Shown in pieces: positions 32,554-44,205 of a stretch of DNA of 49,737 nucleotides. The translations under genes were made by a program, and so were the position numbers. Below the pieces are notes generated by a model, which ran no database searches, was not told the DNA's origin, and was given only the letters and a program-made list of their open reading frames with translations. How positions within the stretch are numbered: position 1 is the stretch's first letter; every line of letters starts with the position of its first letter. Source of the stretch: Bradyrhizobium altum (lineage in GTDB: Bacteria; Pseudomonadota; Alphaproteobacteria; Rhizobiales; Xanthobacteraceae); NCBI RefSeq assembly GCF_020889705.1, contig NZ_JACMYP010000031.1, positions 1 through 49,737 of the forward strand, written 5' to 3'.

Positions 32554-33138
32554 TCAACTTCCCTTGGGCTTCTTGCCGTCAGCCTTTTCCTTCAGCGCCT
32601 TGAGCGCGGCGAAGGGATGATTTTCCGGATCAGGCGCTTCAACCTCTTGTTCAAAGACCGCATCCGCCTTGCGCGGATAAGGGTCTACGCCGAGAAACAG
32701 CGCATCGGTGGCGAGCCGGCCGATGTCGATGAAGCCGCCGACGATCGGCTCCGGCGGATCCGGGGTCTCCTCATCGCCCTGCTCGTCGTCGACGAGGTCG
32801 GCCATCTCCGGGATCTGCTCGGGCGGCGCGAACAACACGTCGATCGGCTCGTCGATCTCGTTCTCGATCGGATCGAGCGTCACCACGCAGGTCTGCCCGA
32901 CCCTGGCCCAAACCCGGCCGGTGACGTGGCAGCTGCCGTCGCGCTTGGGCTGCAGATCGAACGCCGCCCGCGCGGAGACGACCTCGCGCAACTCGCCGAC
33001 CTCGGCGATCGCCTTGCGCGTCGCCTCGTCGGCCACGATCTCGCGATGCAGCCCGGTATCCGGGATCTGCGCGACGTTGACGAGAACGCGCCAAGGGTCC
33101 CGCGCGGCATCGGGCCGTCCTGTGCTGCCGCCGCTCAT
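32554..33138 (-). CDS. DUF177 (YceD) family protein
   Basis: 194 residues. The central CHVTGRVWARVGQTCVVTLD and ENEIDEPIDVLFAP belong to YceD/DUF177, a family near plsX in many bacteria and tied in plants and some bacteria to 23S rRNA accumulation. An acidic stretch (DDEQGDEETPDPPEP) is typical of the alphaproteobacterial form. ATG 33138 overlaps the upstream chaperone stop (ATGA). The C terminus is Lys-rich (KALKEKADGKKPKGS). Confidence 0.92.
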   Translation of the reverse strand: MSGGSTGRPDAARDPWRVLVNVAQIPDTGLHREIVADEATRKAIAEVGELREVVSARAAFDLQPKRDGSCHVTGRVWARVGQTCVVTLDPIENEIDEPIDVLFAPPEQIPEMADLVDDEQGDEETPDPPEPIVGGFIDIGRLATDALFLGVDPYPRKADAVFEQEVEAPDPENHPFAALKALKEKADGKKPKGS

Positions 33139-33686
33139 GCCGTGGTCCTCGCAGCTTGCGGCGCCGGGAAGCGCCATGCCCCCTGGGTCAGCGCCGCGAG
33201 GTCCGCGCGCGCCAACACCGCCATCGCCTCTCTGGCATAGACGGCCAGTTCGCGGGCCTTGTCGATGTTCTGACCATTGAGGATGTTCTTGCAGAGCGAC
33301 TGAGCCAGGGCCTCGTCGCCGTCGGTCAGCGCCAGATCATAGGCCGCGGTGCGGCCGTAGAAGGCCTCGCCGAACGCCTGCATCCGCTTCGGCACCGTGA
33401 GGTCGCCGACGCCCATTTCCCTGAGATTGTCGTCCATGTCGATGCAGAAATGATCGAACAGGGCCTGCGACAGCCTGACGCCGCCTTCCGCGGATTTCAA
33501 TCGCCACAGTACCAGCCACAGATGCATCAGAAGCAGGTCAAAACGGCCGTTAACCGTGTCCGGAACGCCCAAGTCACGGTAAAACAACGGTTCTCGCGCC
33601 TGCGTCACGATCATGCCATAGATGGTCTCAATGGTGCTGCGCGCGGGCACCCGGGGTCTTCTGAAGTGATTGAACGGCCAAAGCAT
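33135..33686 (-). CDS. Ubiquinol-cytochrome c chaperone family protein (Cbp3-like)
   Basis: 183 residues with the family's conserved path: MIVTQAREPLFYRDLGVPDT, RFDLLLMHLWLVLWRLKSA, LFDHFCIDMDDNLREMGVGD and MQAFGEAFYGRTAAYDLAL. Homologues help assemble the cytochrome bc1 complex; the mitochondrial relative is Cbp3. ATG 33686 gives MLWPFNHFRRPR; the in-frame extension upstream overlaps the bamE leader and is not coding-like. It is coupled to DUF177 by ATGA, and divergent from bamE. Confidence 0.93.
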   Translation of the reverse strand: MLWPFNHFRRPRVPARSTIETIYGMIVTQAREPLFYRDLGVPDTVNGRFDLLLMHLWLVLWRLKSAEGGVRLSQALFDHFCIDMDDNLREMGVGDLTVPKRMQAFGEAFYGRTAAYDLALTDGDEALAQSLCKNILNGQNIDKARELAVYAREAMAVLARADLAALTQGAWRFPAPQAARTTA

Positions 33687-33823
33687 AGCGGGTTCCGGCT
33701 GCCGGCCCCCCAAAGGACGCCTGTTGAGGGTTCGCCCATTGGAGCTCGGCATGATTGCAATCCATTGAGCTGCCCGGTACGTCAATGCTCCGGCCGATGC
33801 AAGGGGACGGATCAGTTCCGCCG

Positions 33824-34303
33824 ATGAACCACACTCTTCCAAGACAGTCTCGCACGGCTTCCGCGCGCGGGTTCTTCACGCGCTTCCGCGCCATCGCGGT
33901 CGTTGGTCTGTTCTGTGCCGCCGCGCTCGGCGGCTGCGCCGGCGAGCAATTTCAGAAGGGCTACATCCTGCCCGACGGAGCGCTCGAGCAGATTCCGATC
34001 GGCGCGAGCCAGGATCAGGTGCTGATCGTGCTCGGCACGCCCTCGACGGTCGCAACACTCGACGGCGAGGTGTTTTACTACATCTCGCAGCGGACCTCGC
34101 GGCCGGTTGCCTTCATGAACCAGCGCGTGGTCGACCAGCGCGTCATCGCGGTCTATTTCGACAAGAACCGCCAGGTGCGCCGGCTCGCCAATTATGGCCT
34201 GAAGGACGGCAAGATCTTCGACTTCGTCAGCCGGACCACGCCGACGTCGGGCCAGGAAATGTCCTACCTGACACCGCTCTTCAAGCTGCTGAGCTTCAAC
34301 TAG
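33824..34303 (+). CDS. bamE: Outer membrane assembly factor BamE (SmpA/OmlA)
   Basis: 159 residues. Lipoprotein of the BAM complex, which inserts beta-barrel proteins. The signal sequence ends in LGGC (lipobox). The domain shows KGYILPDGALEQIPIGASQD, VLIVLGTPSTVATLDGEVFY and YISQRTSRPVAF, with the typical GMT/GAS-x-VxxxLGxP pattern, and a C-terminal KIFDFVSRTTPTSGQEMSYL. ATG 33824 is preferred; ATG 33797 would add nine residues; neither has a strong ribosome-binding site. A family B palindrome begins at the last base of its stop codon. Confidence 0.93.
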   Translation: MNHTLPRQSRTASARGFFTRFRAIAVVGLFCAAALGGCAGEQFQKGYILPDGALEQIPIGASQDQVLIVLGTPSTVATLDGEVFYYISQRTSRPVAFMNQRVVDQRVIAVYFDKNRQVRRLANYGLKDGKIFDFVSRTTPTSGQEMSYLTPLFKLLSFN

Positions 34304-34351
34304 AGCATGATCCGGAAAAGTGCGAAGCGGTTTTCCGAAAAGATCATGCTC
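34303..34351. repeat. 49-base palindromic repeat family B, copy 2
   Basis: Arms GAGCATGATC / GATCATGCTC and CGGAAAA / TTTTCCG, as in copy 1 (23514-23562); the middle differs. Its first base is the last base of the bamE stop codon. Confidence 0.9.
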
Positions 34352-34455
34352 AAAAAATAAGGCCTGAAGGACTGCGCCAGTTTGTCGCTTGCCCCACGGG
34401 CAAGCGGTCCCCTACGCTTGCTCGCAAACAAGAAGCCTCAGCAGGGGGTAAGCGC

Positions 34456-35463
34456 GTGAGAGCGAAGAGATTTTCCCGTCGTACGGTATTGTCGGGCGCG
34501 GCCGCATTGTCGGCGGCGGCGATCCTGCCGCGTGCCAGTCTCGGGGTCGGCGACTGGCGACCGACGGATACGGTCCGGATCATCGTGCCGGCGGCGGCCG
34601 GCGGCTCGACCGACGTGATGGGGCGACTGCTGGCGGCGCATTTGCAGCCGCTCTGGGGCCAGTCGGTCGTGGTGGAGAATCGCTCCGGCGCCGGCGGCAC
34701 CATCGGCACCGCGGAGGTCGCACGCAGCAAGGGCGACGGCCACACCATCTTGATCGGCAATCCCGGCCCCAATGCGATCGCCTTCAGCATCTTCAGGAAC
34801 CTGACCTACAAGGCCGACCAACTGCAGGCCGTCTCCAACATGATCCGGATCCCGAACATCGTCTCGGCGCATCCATCGACCGGCATCAAGTCGATCCCCG
34901 AATTGATCGCGTACCTCAAGAAGAACCCCGACAAGCTGACCTACGGCTCGTCAGGCACCGGCCAGAGCCCTCACCTCACCGGCGCCTGGTTCCTGCAACT
35001 CACCGGGCTGAAGTTGACGCATGTGCCGTTCCGCGGCGCCGGCCCCGCATTGCAGGCCGGGCTCGCCGGCGACATCCAGATCCTGTTCGACAATCTCTAT
35101 CCGTCGCTGCCGCAGGTGCAGGACGGCAAGCTCAACGGGCTCTGCGTCACCACGGCCGAGCGCAGCGAGTCCGCGCCCAATCTGCCTGTGATGCGCGAGG
35201 GTGCGCCGGAGCTTGCCAAGTTCGACGTCGCCTCGTGGTTCGGCGTGTTCCTGCCGAAGACGGCACCGGCGCCCGTGGTCGACGAGCTGAACCGTCAGAT
35301 CAAGGCGATGCTGGAGCGCGACGACGTCAAGAAGAACATCGCCGGCATGGGCGCCCGCGCCGACTACGGCACGCCGCAGCAATTCTCCGATTTCGTCAGC
35401 GCGGAGACCACGAAGTTCGCCGCCATCATCGAGAAGGAAGGCTTGCAGATGGAGGTCAAGTGA
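34456..35463 (+). CDS. Bug-family solute-binding protein (TctC type)
   Basis: 335 residues. Periplasmic binding protein of the tripartite tricarboxylate transporter class. The N terminus has a twin-arginine signal (SRRTVLSGAAALSAAAILP). Mature-part motifs are VRIIVPAAAGGSTDVMGRLL, VVENRSGAGGTIGTAEVA, LTYGSSGTGQSPHLTGAWF, THVPFRGAGPALQAGLAGDI and WFGVFLPKTAPAPVVDELN. The start is GTG 34456 with AGGGGG eight bases upstream. No tctA/tctB genes are adjacent; the pair at the window end is 12 kb away and on the other strand. Such orphan Bug genes are common. Confidence 0.94.
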   Translation: MRAKRFSRRTVLSGAAALSAAAILPRASLGVGDWRPTDTVRIIVPAAAGGSTDVMGRLLAAHLQPLWGQSVVVENRSGAGGTIGTAEVARSKGDGHTILIGNPGPNAIAFSIFRNLTYKADQLQAVSNMIRIPNIVSAHPSTGIKSIPELIAYLKKNPDKLTYGSSGTGQSPHLTGAWFLQLTGLKLTHVPFRGAGPALQAGLAGDIQILFDNLYPSLPQVQDGKLNGLCVTTAERSESAPNLPVMREGAPELAKFDVASWFGVFLPKTAPAPVVDELNRQIKAMLERDDVKKNIAGMGARADYGTPQQFSDFVSAETTKFAAIIEKEGLQMEVK

Positions 35464-35482
35464 CGGCCGCTGTCACAGCGCC

Positions 35483-35596
35483 GTAGGGCGGATTAGCCGA
35501 CCACGTCCGCCGTAGCTCAACGAGCGAAGGCGGAAGGCGTAATCCGCCGCAGCGGTTAGACCTATCGGTGGATTACGCTTCGCTAATCCACCCTAC
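35483..35596. repeat. Interspersed repeat family E
   Basis: Outer arms GTAGGGCGGATTAGC (35483-35497) and GCTAATCCACCCTAC (35582-35596), with inner GCGTAATCCGCCG and GGTGGATTACGC. It lies between the Bug gene and the 51-residue gene. Single copy in this window. Confidence 0.85.
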
Positions 35597-35630
35597 AATT
35601 CTGTCACTCCGGAGCACGGTGCGGGCAAGG

Positions 35631-35786
35631 CTACGAGGACTTGTTGATCTTCTTGATCTTGGCGTCGGTTGCTTCCATCGCCATCGCCAGTTCCAGGATC
35701 GCCTTCGACAACAGCTCGATGGCCTCCTTCTGATCCTGCGACTTGGAGGCGCGGAGCGCATAGTTCCGTGCGGATGAAAGCGACAT
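35631..35786 (-). CDS. Small conserved-looking protein, 51 residues
   Basis: A 51-codon frame with GGAG five bases before its ATG. The product is a single helical, amphipathic protein: MSLSSARNYALRASKSQDQK, then EAIELLSKAILELAMAMEAT and DAKIKKINKSS. Its regular heptad-like spacing of Leu, Ile and Ala suggests a coiled-coil or helix-bundle dimer. There is no membrane segment or signal peptide. It lies on the same strand as hppA but beyond hppA's terminator, so it is a separate unit. I do not know its family. Confidence 0.7.
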   Translation of the reverse strand: MSLSSARNYALRASKSQDQKEAIELLSKAILELAMAMEATDAKIKKINKSS

Positions 35787-35879
35787 CGATTGATCTCCGT
35801 GTTGTTCGCGTCTGGTTTTCGGCGGATATCGTTGGCGGAAAGCCGATCAGTTCGGCAGTACACCGAACGAAGTCCCTGC

Positions 35880-35914
35880 AAAACAAAAACCCCGCGGCTC
35901 GCACCGCGGGGTTT
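35880..35914 (-). terminator. hppA terminator
   Basis: Minus strand AACCCCGCGG (35904-35913) pairs with CCGCGGGGT (35889-35897), followed by TTTTTGTTTT. It lies 23 bases after the hppA stop. Confidence 0.9.
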
Positions 35915-35936
35915 GCATTCAGTCATTGCGCGCCGC

Positions 35937-38057
<2,121 letters not shown>

Positions 38058-38280
38058 TGAATGTTGCCTCAGATCCTTGATGTAACCCCCGCGCCTTCTT
38101 TGTGCCGCTAGGGGGCGGCAGGCGCTTATTTTGCAAGGACAATCCTCCCCAAAAACGGATTGCCTCAAATCGGGCGCGACCTTGCCAAAATCGTTACCGC
38201 TGTGCAACGCCACCTACGGCCGAAAACGCCGATATCGGCAGCAATTTAGAAGGAAAGTCGGCGCGTTTCGGCCGGACGTT

Positions 38281-39282
38281 CTAGAAATGGCTGTAGGACA
38301 GCCGCTTCAGCGCCAGTTCCCTGCCCTGTCCGTCGAGGAAGCTTGGCGGTGACTGGCCTGCAATGAGGCCACCGATCGCGGTGACGGCGACCTTGGCCTG
38401 CCGTGCCTCGCGCACAAAGGCGTCCACGCGATCGCCCGGGACCGCGCATAAGAGCTCGTAGTCATCGCCGCCGGCCACCAAGGTCTCGAACCCGATCGCC
38501 TTGCGCGCAAGCAGCCCAGCGGCCGCAGGCGACAATGGAATGCTCGGCAAGTTGATCACGGCTGTCACACCGCTGGCTGCGCAAAGCTTGGCCAGATCGC
38601 CGGCGAGACCATCGGACACGTCCATCGCCGCGCTGGCGTGGCTGCGGACGGCCTTGGCAAGGGCGTTGCGCGGCTGCGGAACACGGTAGCGGCCGGCAAG
38701 AAAATCCCGGCCGGCGGCATCGTCGGCGAGTGCCGCCGCGACCGGGCCGCCCCGGAGCAGATCGAGACCGAGCGCGGCATCCCCGATCGTGCCGGTCACG
38801 AACATGCGGTCGCCGGCCTTTGCCCCCGCGCGGTGCACCATCTTGCCCTGAGGCAGCCGCCCGAACGCGGTGATCGAGATCATCAGCGGCCCCGGCGTTG
38901 AGACCGTGTCGCCGCCGAGCAGCGGGCAGCCGTAATCGCCGGCATCCTCGCCGAGCGCCGCGGCAAACGGCTTGAGCCAGGCCTCCTCGGCGCGGCGCAG
39001 CGCCAATGTCAGCACGAAGCCGGCCGGCACTGCACCCTTGGCCGCGATATCGGACAGGTTCACCCGCAGCGCCTTGCGCGCCAGCGTGTCGGGCGGATCA
39101 TCGGGGAGGAAATGCACGCCCTCGACGACGGCATCCGTGGTGACGACGATGTCCTCGCCGGCCGCCCGCAGCGCGGCAGCGTCGTCGTCGAGCCTGAACG
39201 CGCCCGGATCGGTCGCAAGCGGCTTGAAATAGCGCGCGATGAGGGAGTCTTCGCCGGAGATCGGTCTGCTTGCTTCGGTCAT
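38281..39282 (-). CDS. thiL: Thiamine-monophosphate kinase
   Basis: 333 residues. Phosphorylates thiamine monophosphate to the diphosphate cofactor. Visible motifs: ISGEDSLIARYFKPL at the N terminus, FRLDDDAAAL, VVTTDAVVEGVHFLPD, LRVNLSDIAAKGAVPAGFVL, GCPLLGGDTVSTPGPLMISI, AAMDVSDGLAGDLAKLC and ETLVAGGDDYELLCAVP. The Asp clusters bind Mg-ATP. The ATG at 39282 directly follows the end of repeat family F, whose CCTCAGGATGACGG supplies the only purine-rich stretch upstream. It lies after nusB on the same strand, the usual alphaproteobacterial order. Confidence 0.96.
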   Translation of the reverse strand: MTEASRPISGEDSLIARYFKPLATDPGAFRLDDDAAALRAAGEDIVVTTDAVVEGVHFLPDDPPDTLARKALRVNLSDIAAKGAVPAGFVLTLALRRAEEAWLKPFAAALGEDAGDYGCPLLGGDTVSTPGPLMISITAFGRLPQGKMVHRAGAKAGDRMFVTGTIGDAALGLDLLRGGPVAAALADDAAGRDFLAGRYRVPQPRNALAKAVRSHASAAMDVSDGLAGDLAKLCAASGVTAVINLPSIPLSPAAAGLLARKAIGFETLVAGGDDYELLCAVPGDRVDAFVREARQAKVAVTAIGGLIAGQSPPSFLDGQGRELALKRLSYSHF

Positions 39283-39287
39283 CAACC

Positions 39288-39404
39288 CGTCATCCTGAGG
39301 TGCGAGCGGAGCGAGCCTCGAAGGATGCACGGCCCCGATGCGACCACAACGCCACGCTGCCGCCCTTCGAGGCCTCCGCTTCGCTACGGCACCTCAGGGT
39401 GACG
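39288..39404. repeat. Interspersed repeat family F
   Basis: Arms CGTCATCCTGAGGTGC (39288-39303) and GCACCTCAGGGTGACG (39389-39404), with GGAGCGAGCCTCGAAGGATG and CCCTTCGAGGCCTCCGCTTC inside. It lies between nusB and thiL, ending five bases from the thiL ATG. Confidence 0.85.
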
Positions 39405-39432
39405 GCTACGGAGAGGGACGGCATCGCGGTAT

Positions 39433-39927
39433 CTAACTCCGCACAAACTCGTCGCCGCGGAACTGGCGTGCGATCTGGTCGAGCACGGCGTTGACCATGC
39501 CGGTCTCGTCCTTCTCGACGAAGGCGTGCGCGACGTCGACATATTCGGAAACCACGACGCGGCCCGGCACGTCCCGGCGGTGCTCGAGTTCATAGGACCC
39601 TGCTCGCAGCACCGCGCGCAGGATCGCGTCGATCCGCTTCAGCGGCCAGCCCTTCGACAGCGCCTCGTCGATCAGGGGATCGAGCTTGGCCTGGTCGCGC
39701 ACCACGCCGGAGACGACGTCGCGGAAGAACGCGGCTTCCGCCGGCAGGTATTTCTCGCCCTCGACCTCGTTACCGAGCCAATGGCTCTCGAACTCGGCGA
39801 AGATGTCGTTGATGCCGGCGCCCCCGATGTCCATCTGGTACAGCGCCTGCACGGCAGCGAGCCGCGCTGCGCCGCGCCGGTTGGCTTTCCTGTCGGGGGC
39901 TTTCGCGGGCTTCTTGTTGTCAGCCAT
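39433..39927 (-). CDS. nusB: Transcription antitermination factor NusB
   Basis: 164 residues. RNA-binding all-helical protein that, with NusE, joins the rRNA antitermination complex. The basic N terminus (KKPAKAPDRKANRRGAARLA) leads into AVQALYQMDIGG, and later FFRDVVSGVV, LDPLIDEALSKGWPLKRIDA, LRAVLRAGSYELEHR and DVPGRVVVSEYVDVAHAFVE. ATG 39927 is two bases after the ribH stop, so the genes are coupled. Confidence 0.96.
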   Translation of the reverse strand: MADNKKPAKAPDRKANRRGAARLAAVQALYQMDIGGAGINDIFAEFESHWLGNEVEGEKYLPAEAAFFRDVVSGVVRDQAKLDPLIDEALSKGWPLKRIDAILRAVLRAGSYELEHRRDVPGRVVVSEYVDVAHAFVEKDETGMVNAVLDQIARQFRGDEFVRS

Positions 39928-39929
39928 GG

Positions 39930-40421
39930 TCAGGCCTTTGCCAGGCGGCGCTTGATCCGCAGCATCGCGATCGCCGCGCGCGCGGCGTCGCCGCCCTTGT
40001 TCAGCTCGCTGGCACGCGCCCGCGCCCAGGCCTGCGCCTCGGTGTTGACGGTGAGGATGCCGTTGCCGAGCGGGAATTTCCGGCTCACGGCCAGATCCAT
40101 CAATCCGCGCGAGGACTCCTGCGAGACGATCTCGAAATGGATGGTGTCGCCGCGGACCACGCAGCCGAGCGCGATCGCCGCGTCATAGGGCTTGCCGTTC
40201 GCCGCCGCGGCGTCGATCGCAATCGCGATCGCGGCCGGAATCTCCAGCGCGCCCGGCACCGTGATCACGTCATGGCTGGCGCCCGCCGTCTTCAGCTCGG
40301 CGAGCGCGCCTTCCAGCAGCGCATCCTGGATATCGTCATAAAACCGGGCCTCGACGATCAGCACGCGTGCGCCTGATATGTCGGTCTGGTCCTTCAGGGG
40401 TGCGCGCCGCGCGTCAGCCAT
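39930..40421 (-). CDS. ribH: 6,7-dimethyl-8-ribityllumazine synthase
   Basis: 163 residues. Condenses 5-amino-6-ribitylaminouracil with dihydroxybutanone phosphate. Motifs: [20 protein letters not shown] (substrate loop around ARFYDD), [31 protein letters not shown] with the catalytic [14 protein letters not shown] and [15 protein letters not shown]. The usual fold assembles into pentamers or icosahedral shells. The last residues ([14 protein letters not shown]) are family-typical. It is separated from ribE by 208 bases. Confidence 0.97.
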   Translation of the reverse strand: MADARRAPLKDQTDISGARVLIVEARFYDDIQDALLEGALAELKTAGASHDVITVPGALEIPAAIAIAIDAAAANGKPYDAAIALGCVVRGDTIHFEIVSQESSRGLMDLAVSRKFPLGNGILTVNTEAQAWARARASELNKGGDAARAAIAMLRIKRRLAKA

Positions 40422-40563
40422 TGCAATACCAATCGGAACTTGGGGAGGAGTTGTGCTGCGTTTTAGGCGCAGCAGGCGGTAAAGCCAAGGGCAATACTGG
40501 CCCGGATGTCACCGCGATCAGCCTGATTTTTCAGGTCGGCTTCGCCCGCAATGCATAGGCCAT

Positions 40564-40583
40564 CCGGGCGGAAGCCCGCCCGG
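40564..40583. other. Hairpin in ribE-ribH gap
   Basis: Perfect arms CCGGGCG (40564-40570) and CGCCCGG (40577-40583) in the 208-base gap. A smaller hairpin CCTGA-TTTT-TCAGG is at 40522-40535. Neither is followed by a T-run, and I see no FMN-riboswitch sequence. They may be repeat remnants. Confidence 0.4.
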
Positions 40584-40629
40584 AGTGAACAGGCAGATAA
40601 GGACGTCTGTCTCGGCCACAATGCCGAGG

Positions 40630-41238
40630 CTATTTCATCTCCGACAGCCGCGCCGCATAGCGGGCCATCAGATCGACCTCGATATTGACCTCGCTGCCGG
40701 CCTTCCAGCCGCGCAGGGTCGTGACGGACAACGTGTGCGGGATGATCAGCACCGAGAAGGTGACATCGTCGACCGTATTCACGGTCAGCGACACGCCGTC
40801 CAGCGTGATCGATCCCTTCGCGGCGATGAAACGCGCCAGCTCGCGGGTGGTTCGCAGCTCGAACCGCGCCATGTCGGGCAGATCGTCGCGCTTGACGATG
40901 GTCGCGATCCCGTCGGCATGGCCGGCCACGATATGACCGCCGAGCTCGTCGCCGATCTTGAGCGCGCGCTCGAGGTTGAGCCGGCCACCCTGCGCCCAGT
41001 GCCTGGCGGTGGTCATGCCGAGCGTCTCTGCCGCGGCGTCGACATCGAACCAGGTCTTGCCGTCAGCCGTGCCGGAGGCGACCACGGTGAGGCAAACGCC
41101 GTTGCAGGCAATCGAGGCGCCGTCTGCGATCGTGGTCTGGTCATAGTCGCAGGCAATCCGCATCCGGTGCAGCTGCCCCTGCGCCACGGGCTTCAGGCTT
41201 ACGATCTCACCGATATCGGTGACAATTCCGGTAAACAT
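40630..41238 (-). CDS. ribE: Riboflavin synthase
   Basis: 202 residues, two tandem lumazine-binding barrels. Dismutates two lumazines to riboflavin. The N terminus [15 protein letters not shown] is invariant; barrel 1 has ADGASIACNGVCLTVVA and RLNLERALKIGDELGGHIVA with GHADGI; barrel 2 has FIAAKGSITLDGVSLTVNTV and IIPHTLSVTTL. The ATG overlaps the ribD stop by one base (TAATG), a coupled start. Confidence 0.97.
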   Translation of the reverse strand: MFTGIVTDIGEIVSLKPVAQGQLHRMRIACDYDQTTIADGASIACNGVCLTVVASGTADGKTWFDVDAAAETLGMTTARHWAQGGRLNLERALKIGDELGGHIVAGHADGIATIVKRDDLPDMARFELRTTRELARFIAAKGSITLDGVSLTVNTVDDVTFSVLIIPHTLSVTTLRGWKAGSEVNIEVDLMARYAARLSEMK

Positions 41239-42398
41239 TACGCACGCTCGTAGATCATGAGACTGTCGTTATCGAGGGTTTCGCTAGCACGAAGGCGGAA
41301 GGCGGGCGACTGCGTGATTGCGGCCAGCGGCAATGCGTCCAGCGCGGGAACGCCATCGGCACCGATCGGTTCAGGTCCGCGCAACAGCCAGATTTCATCG
41401 ACAAGACCGGCTGCCACGAAAGAATTTGCCACGCGTGCGCCGCCCTCGACCATCAGCCGCGTGATGCCCTTCTCCGCCAGCGCATGCAACACCGCCGGCA
41501 GATCGAGCCCCGGCTGCGCGCCTGAGGCAACGCGGATCACCTCTGCCCCGGCAGCGCCGAGCTTCATCGCGGCCGGCGCCTCGGCAAGATCCGACGCCAT
41601 CACCCAGAGCGGCGTCTCGCGCGCCGAATGCACCAGGCGGCTGTCGCCCGAGATCCGCAGCGCGCGATCGAGCAGCAGGCGCACCGGCGAACGCGCCGCC
41701 ATGCCGGGCAACCGGCAGGTCAGGAGCGGATCGTCGGCCTTCACCGTCCCGATGCCGACCAGGATCGCATCGCTCTGCGCGCGCAACAAATGCACGCGCC
41801 TCTGCGCGGCCTCGCCGGTGATCGCAACCTGCTTATGGCCGCCGGCTGCGATCTTGTCGTCGGCGGACACCGCGAGCTTGAGGATCACATGCGGGCGCTT
41901 GTCCGTGATACGGCGAAAATGCCCGGCATGGTCGCGCGCGGCCTCGGCCGCGCACAGTCCGACATCGACCGCGATTCCTGCAGCACGCAGCTTGGCGTGC
42001 CCCTTCCCGCCGACCTCCGGATTGGGGTCCTCGATCGCCGACACCACGCGGGCGAGCCCGGCCGCGACGACGGCATCCGCGCAAGGCGGCGAGCGGCCGA
42101 AATGCGAGCAGGGTTCGAGCGTGACATAAAGCGTGGCGCCGCGCGCCGCGTCACCCGCGCGCCTCAATGCCTCGACCTCGGCATGCGGGCGGCCGCCGGG
42201 CTGGGTCCAGCCGCGGCCGACAATCACGCCATCCTTGACGATGACGGCGCCGACGGCCGGATTAGGCCAGGTGCGCCCGAGCCCGCGGCGGCCGAGCGCG
42301 AGCGCGAGCTGCATGAAGCGCAGATCGGCGGCCCTTGCCGTTTCCTTCGCCTCCTTGGCCTTCTGCCCGAGCTGCTCTTCCAGAATGCGGAAGATCAT
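41238..42398 (-). CDS. ribD: Bifunctional riboflavin deaminase/reductase
   Basis: 386 residues. The N-terminal deaminase domain (about 25-170) has the zinc motifs [10 protein letters not shown] and [20 protein letters not shown]; the C-terminal reductase domain (about 170-386) has [37 protein letters not shown] and [19 protein letters not shown]. It carries out two consecutive steps of riboflavin synthesis. ATG 42398 overlaps the nrdR stop (ATGA). The first about 25 residues are an extra charged helix ([17 protein letters not shown]) before the usual [12 protein letters not shown] start, so translation might begin later. Confidence 0.97.
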   Translation of the reverse strand: MIFRILEEQLGQKAKEAKETARAADLRFMQLALALGRRGLGRTWPNPAVGAVIVKDGVIVGRGWTQPGGRPHAEVEALRRAGDAARGATLYVTLEPCSHFGRSPPCADAVVAAGLARVVSAIEDPNPEVGGKGHAKLRAAGIAVDVGLCAAEAARDHAGHFRRITDKRPHVILKLAVSADDKIAAGGHKQVAITGEAAQRRVHLLRAQSDAILVGIGTVKADDPLLTCRLPGMAARSPVRLLLDRALRISGDSRLVHSARETPLWVMASDLAEAPAAMKLGAAGAEVIRVASGAQPGLDLPAVLHALAEKGITRLMVEGGARVANSFVAAGLVDEIWLLRGPEPIGADGVPALDALPLAAITQSPAFRLRASETLDNDSLMIYERA

Positions 42399-42877
42399 TT
42401 TCGCAACGTCGCGATCCGCGGGTCCTCTTCGCCGGTCAGCTCGTCGAGCACGGCCTCAAAGTCCTTGGCCTCGCGGAAGTTACGATAGACCGAGGCGAAG
42501 CGCACATAGGCGACGTCGTCGAGCTGGCGCAGATGCTCCATCACGATCTCGCCAATCGCCTCCGAGGAGACCTCCGCCTCGCCACCGCTTTCGAGCTCGC
42601 GGACGATGGTGGACACCATCTTCTCCACCCGCTCGGACTCCACCGGGCGCTTGCGCAACGAGATCTGCAACGAGCGGACCAGCTTGTCGCGGTCGAACGG
42701 CACGCGGCGGCCGTTGCGCTTGATCACGGTGAGCTCACGCAGCTGCACCCGCTCGAAGGTCGTGAAGCGGAAGTTGCAGGCCATGCAGACGCGCCGCCTG
42801 CGGATGACGGCAGAGTCCTCGGTCGGACGCGAGTCCTTGACCTGCGTATCGAGAGAATTGCAGCTCGGGCAGCGCAT
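42395..42877 (-). CDS. nrdR: Transcriptional repressor NrdR
   Basis: 160 residues. Represses ribonucleotide reductase genes according to (d)ATP levels. The N-terminal zinc ribbon is [20 protein letters not shown] with [19 protein letters not shown] (CxxC...CxxC), followed by an ATP-cone ([20 protein letters not shown] to [18 protein letters not shown]). It is placed between glyA and ribD, as in most alphaproteobacteria. No NrdR box pair was recognised in this window, so its own control is not seen. Confidence 0.97.
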   Translation of the reverse strand: MRCPSCNSLDTQVKDSRPTEDSAVIRRRRVCMACNFRFTTFERVQLRELTVIKRNGRRVPFDRDKLVRSLQISLRKRPVESERVEKMVSTIVRELESGGEAEVSSEAIGEIVMEHLRQLDDVAYVRFASVYRNFREAKDFEAVLDELTGEEDPRIATLRK

Positions 42878-42903
42878 CCGACGGGACCTTTACGAGCGAA
42901 CGT

Positions 42904-44205
<1,302 letters not shown>

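Noticed and set aside
40422..40629. Possible FMN riboswitch before ribH
   Set aside because: I see none of the conserved FMN-riboswitch core sequence; only two small hairpins without T-runs.
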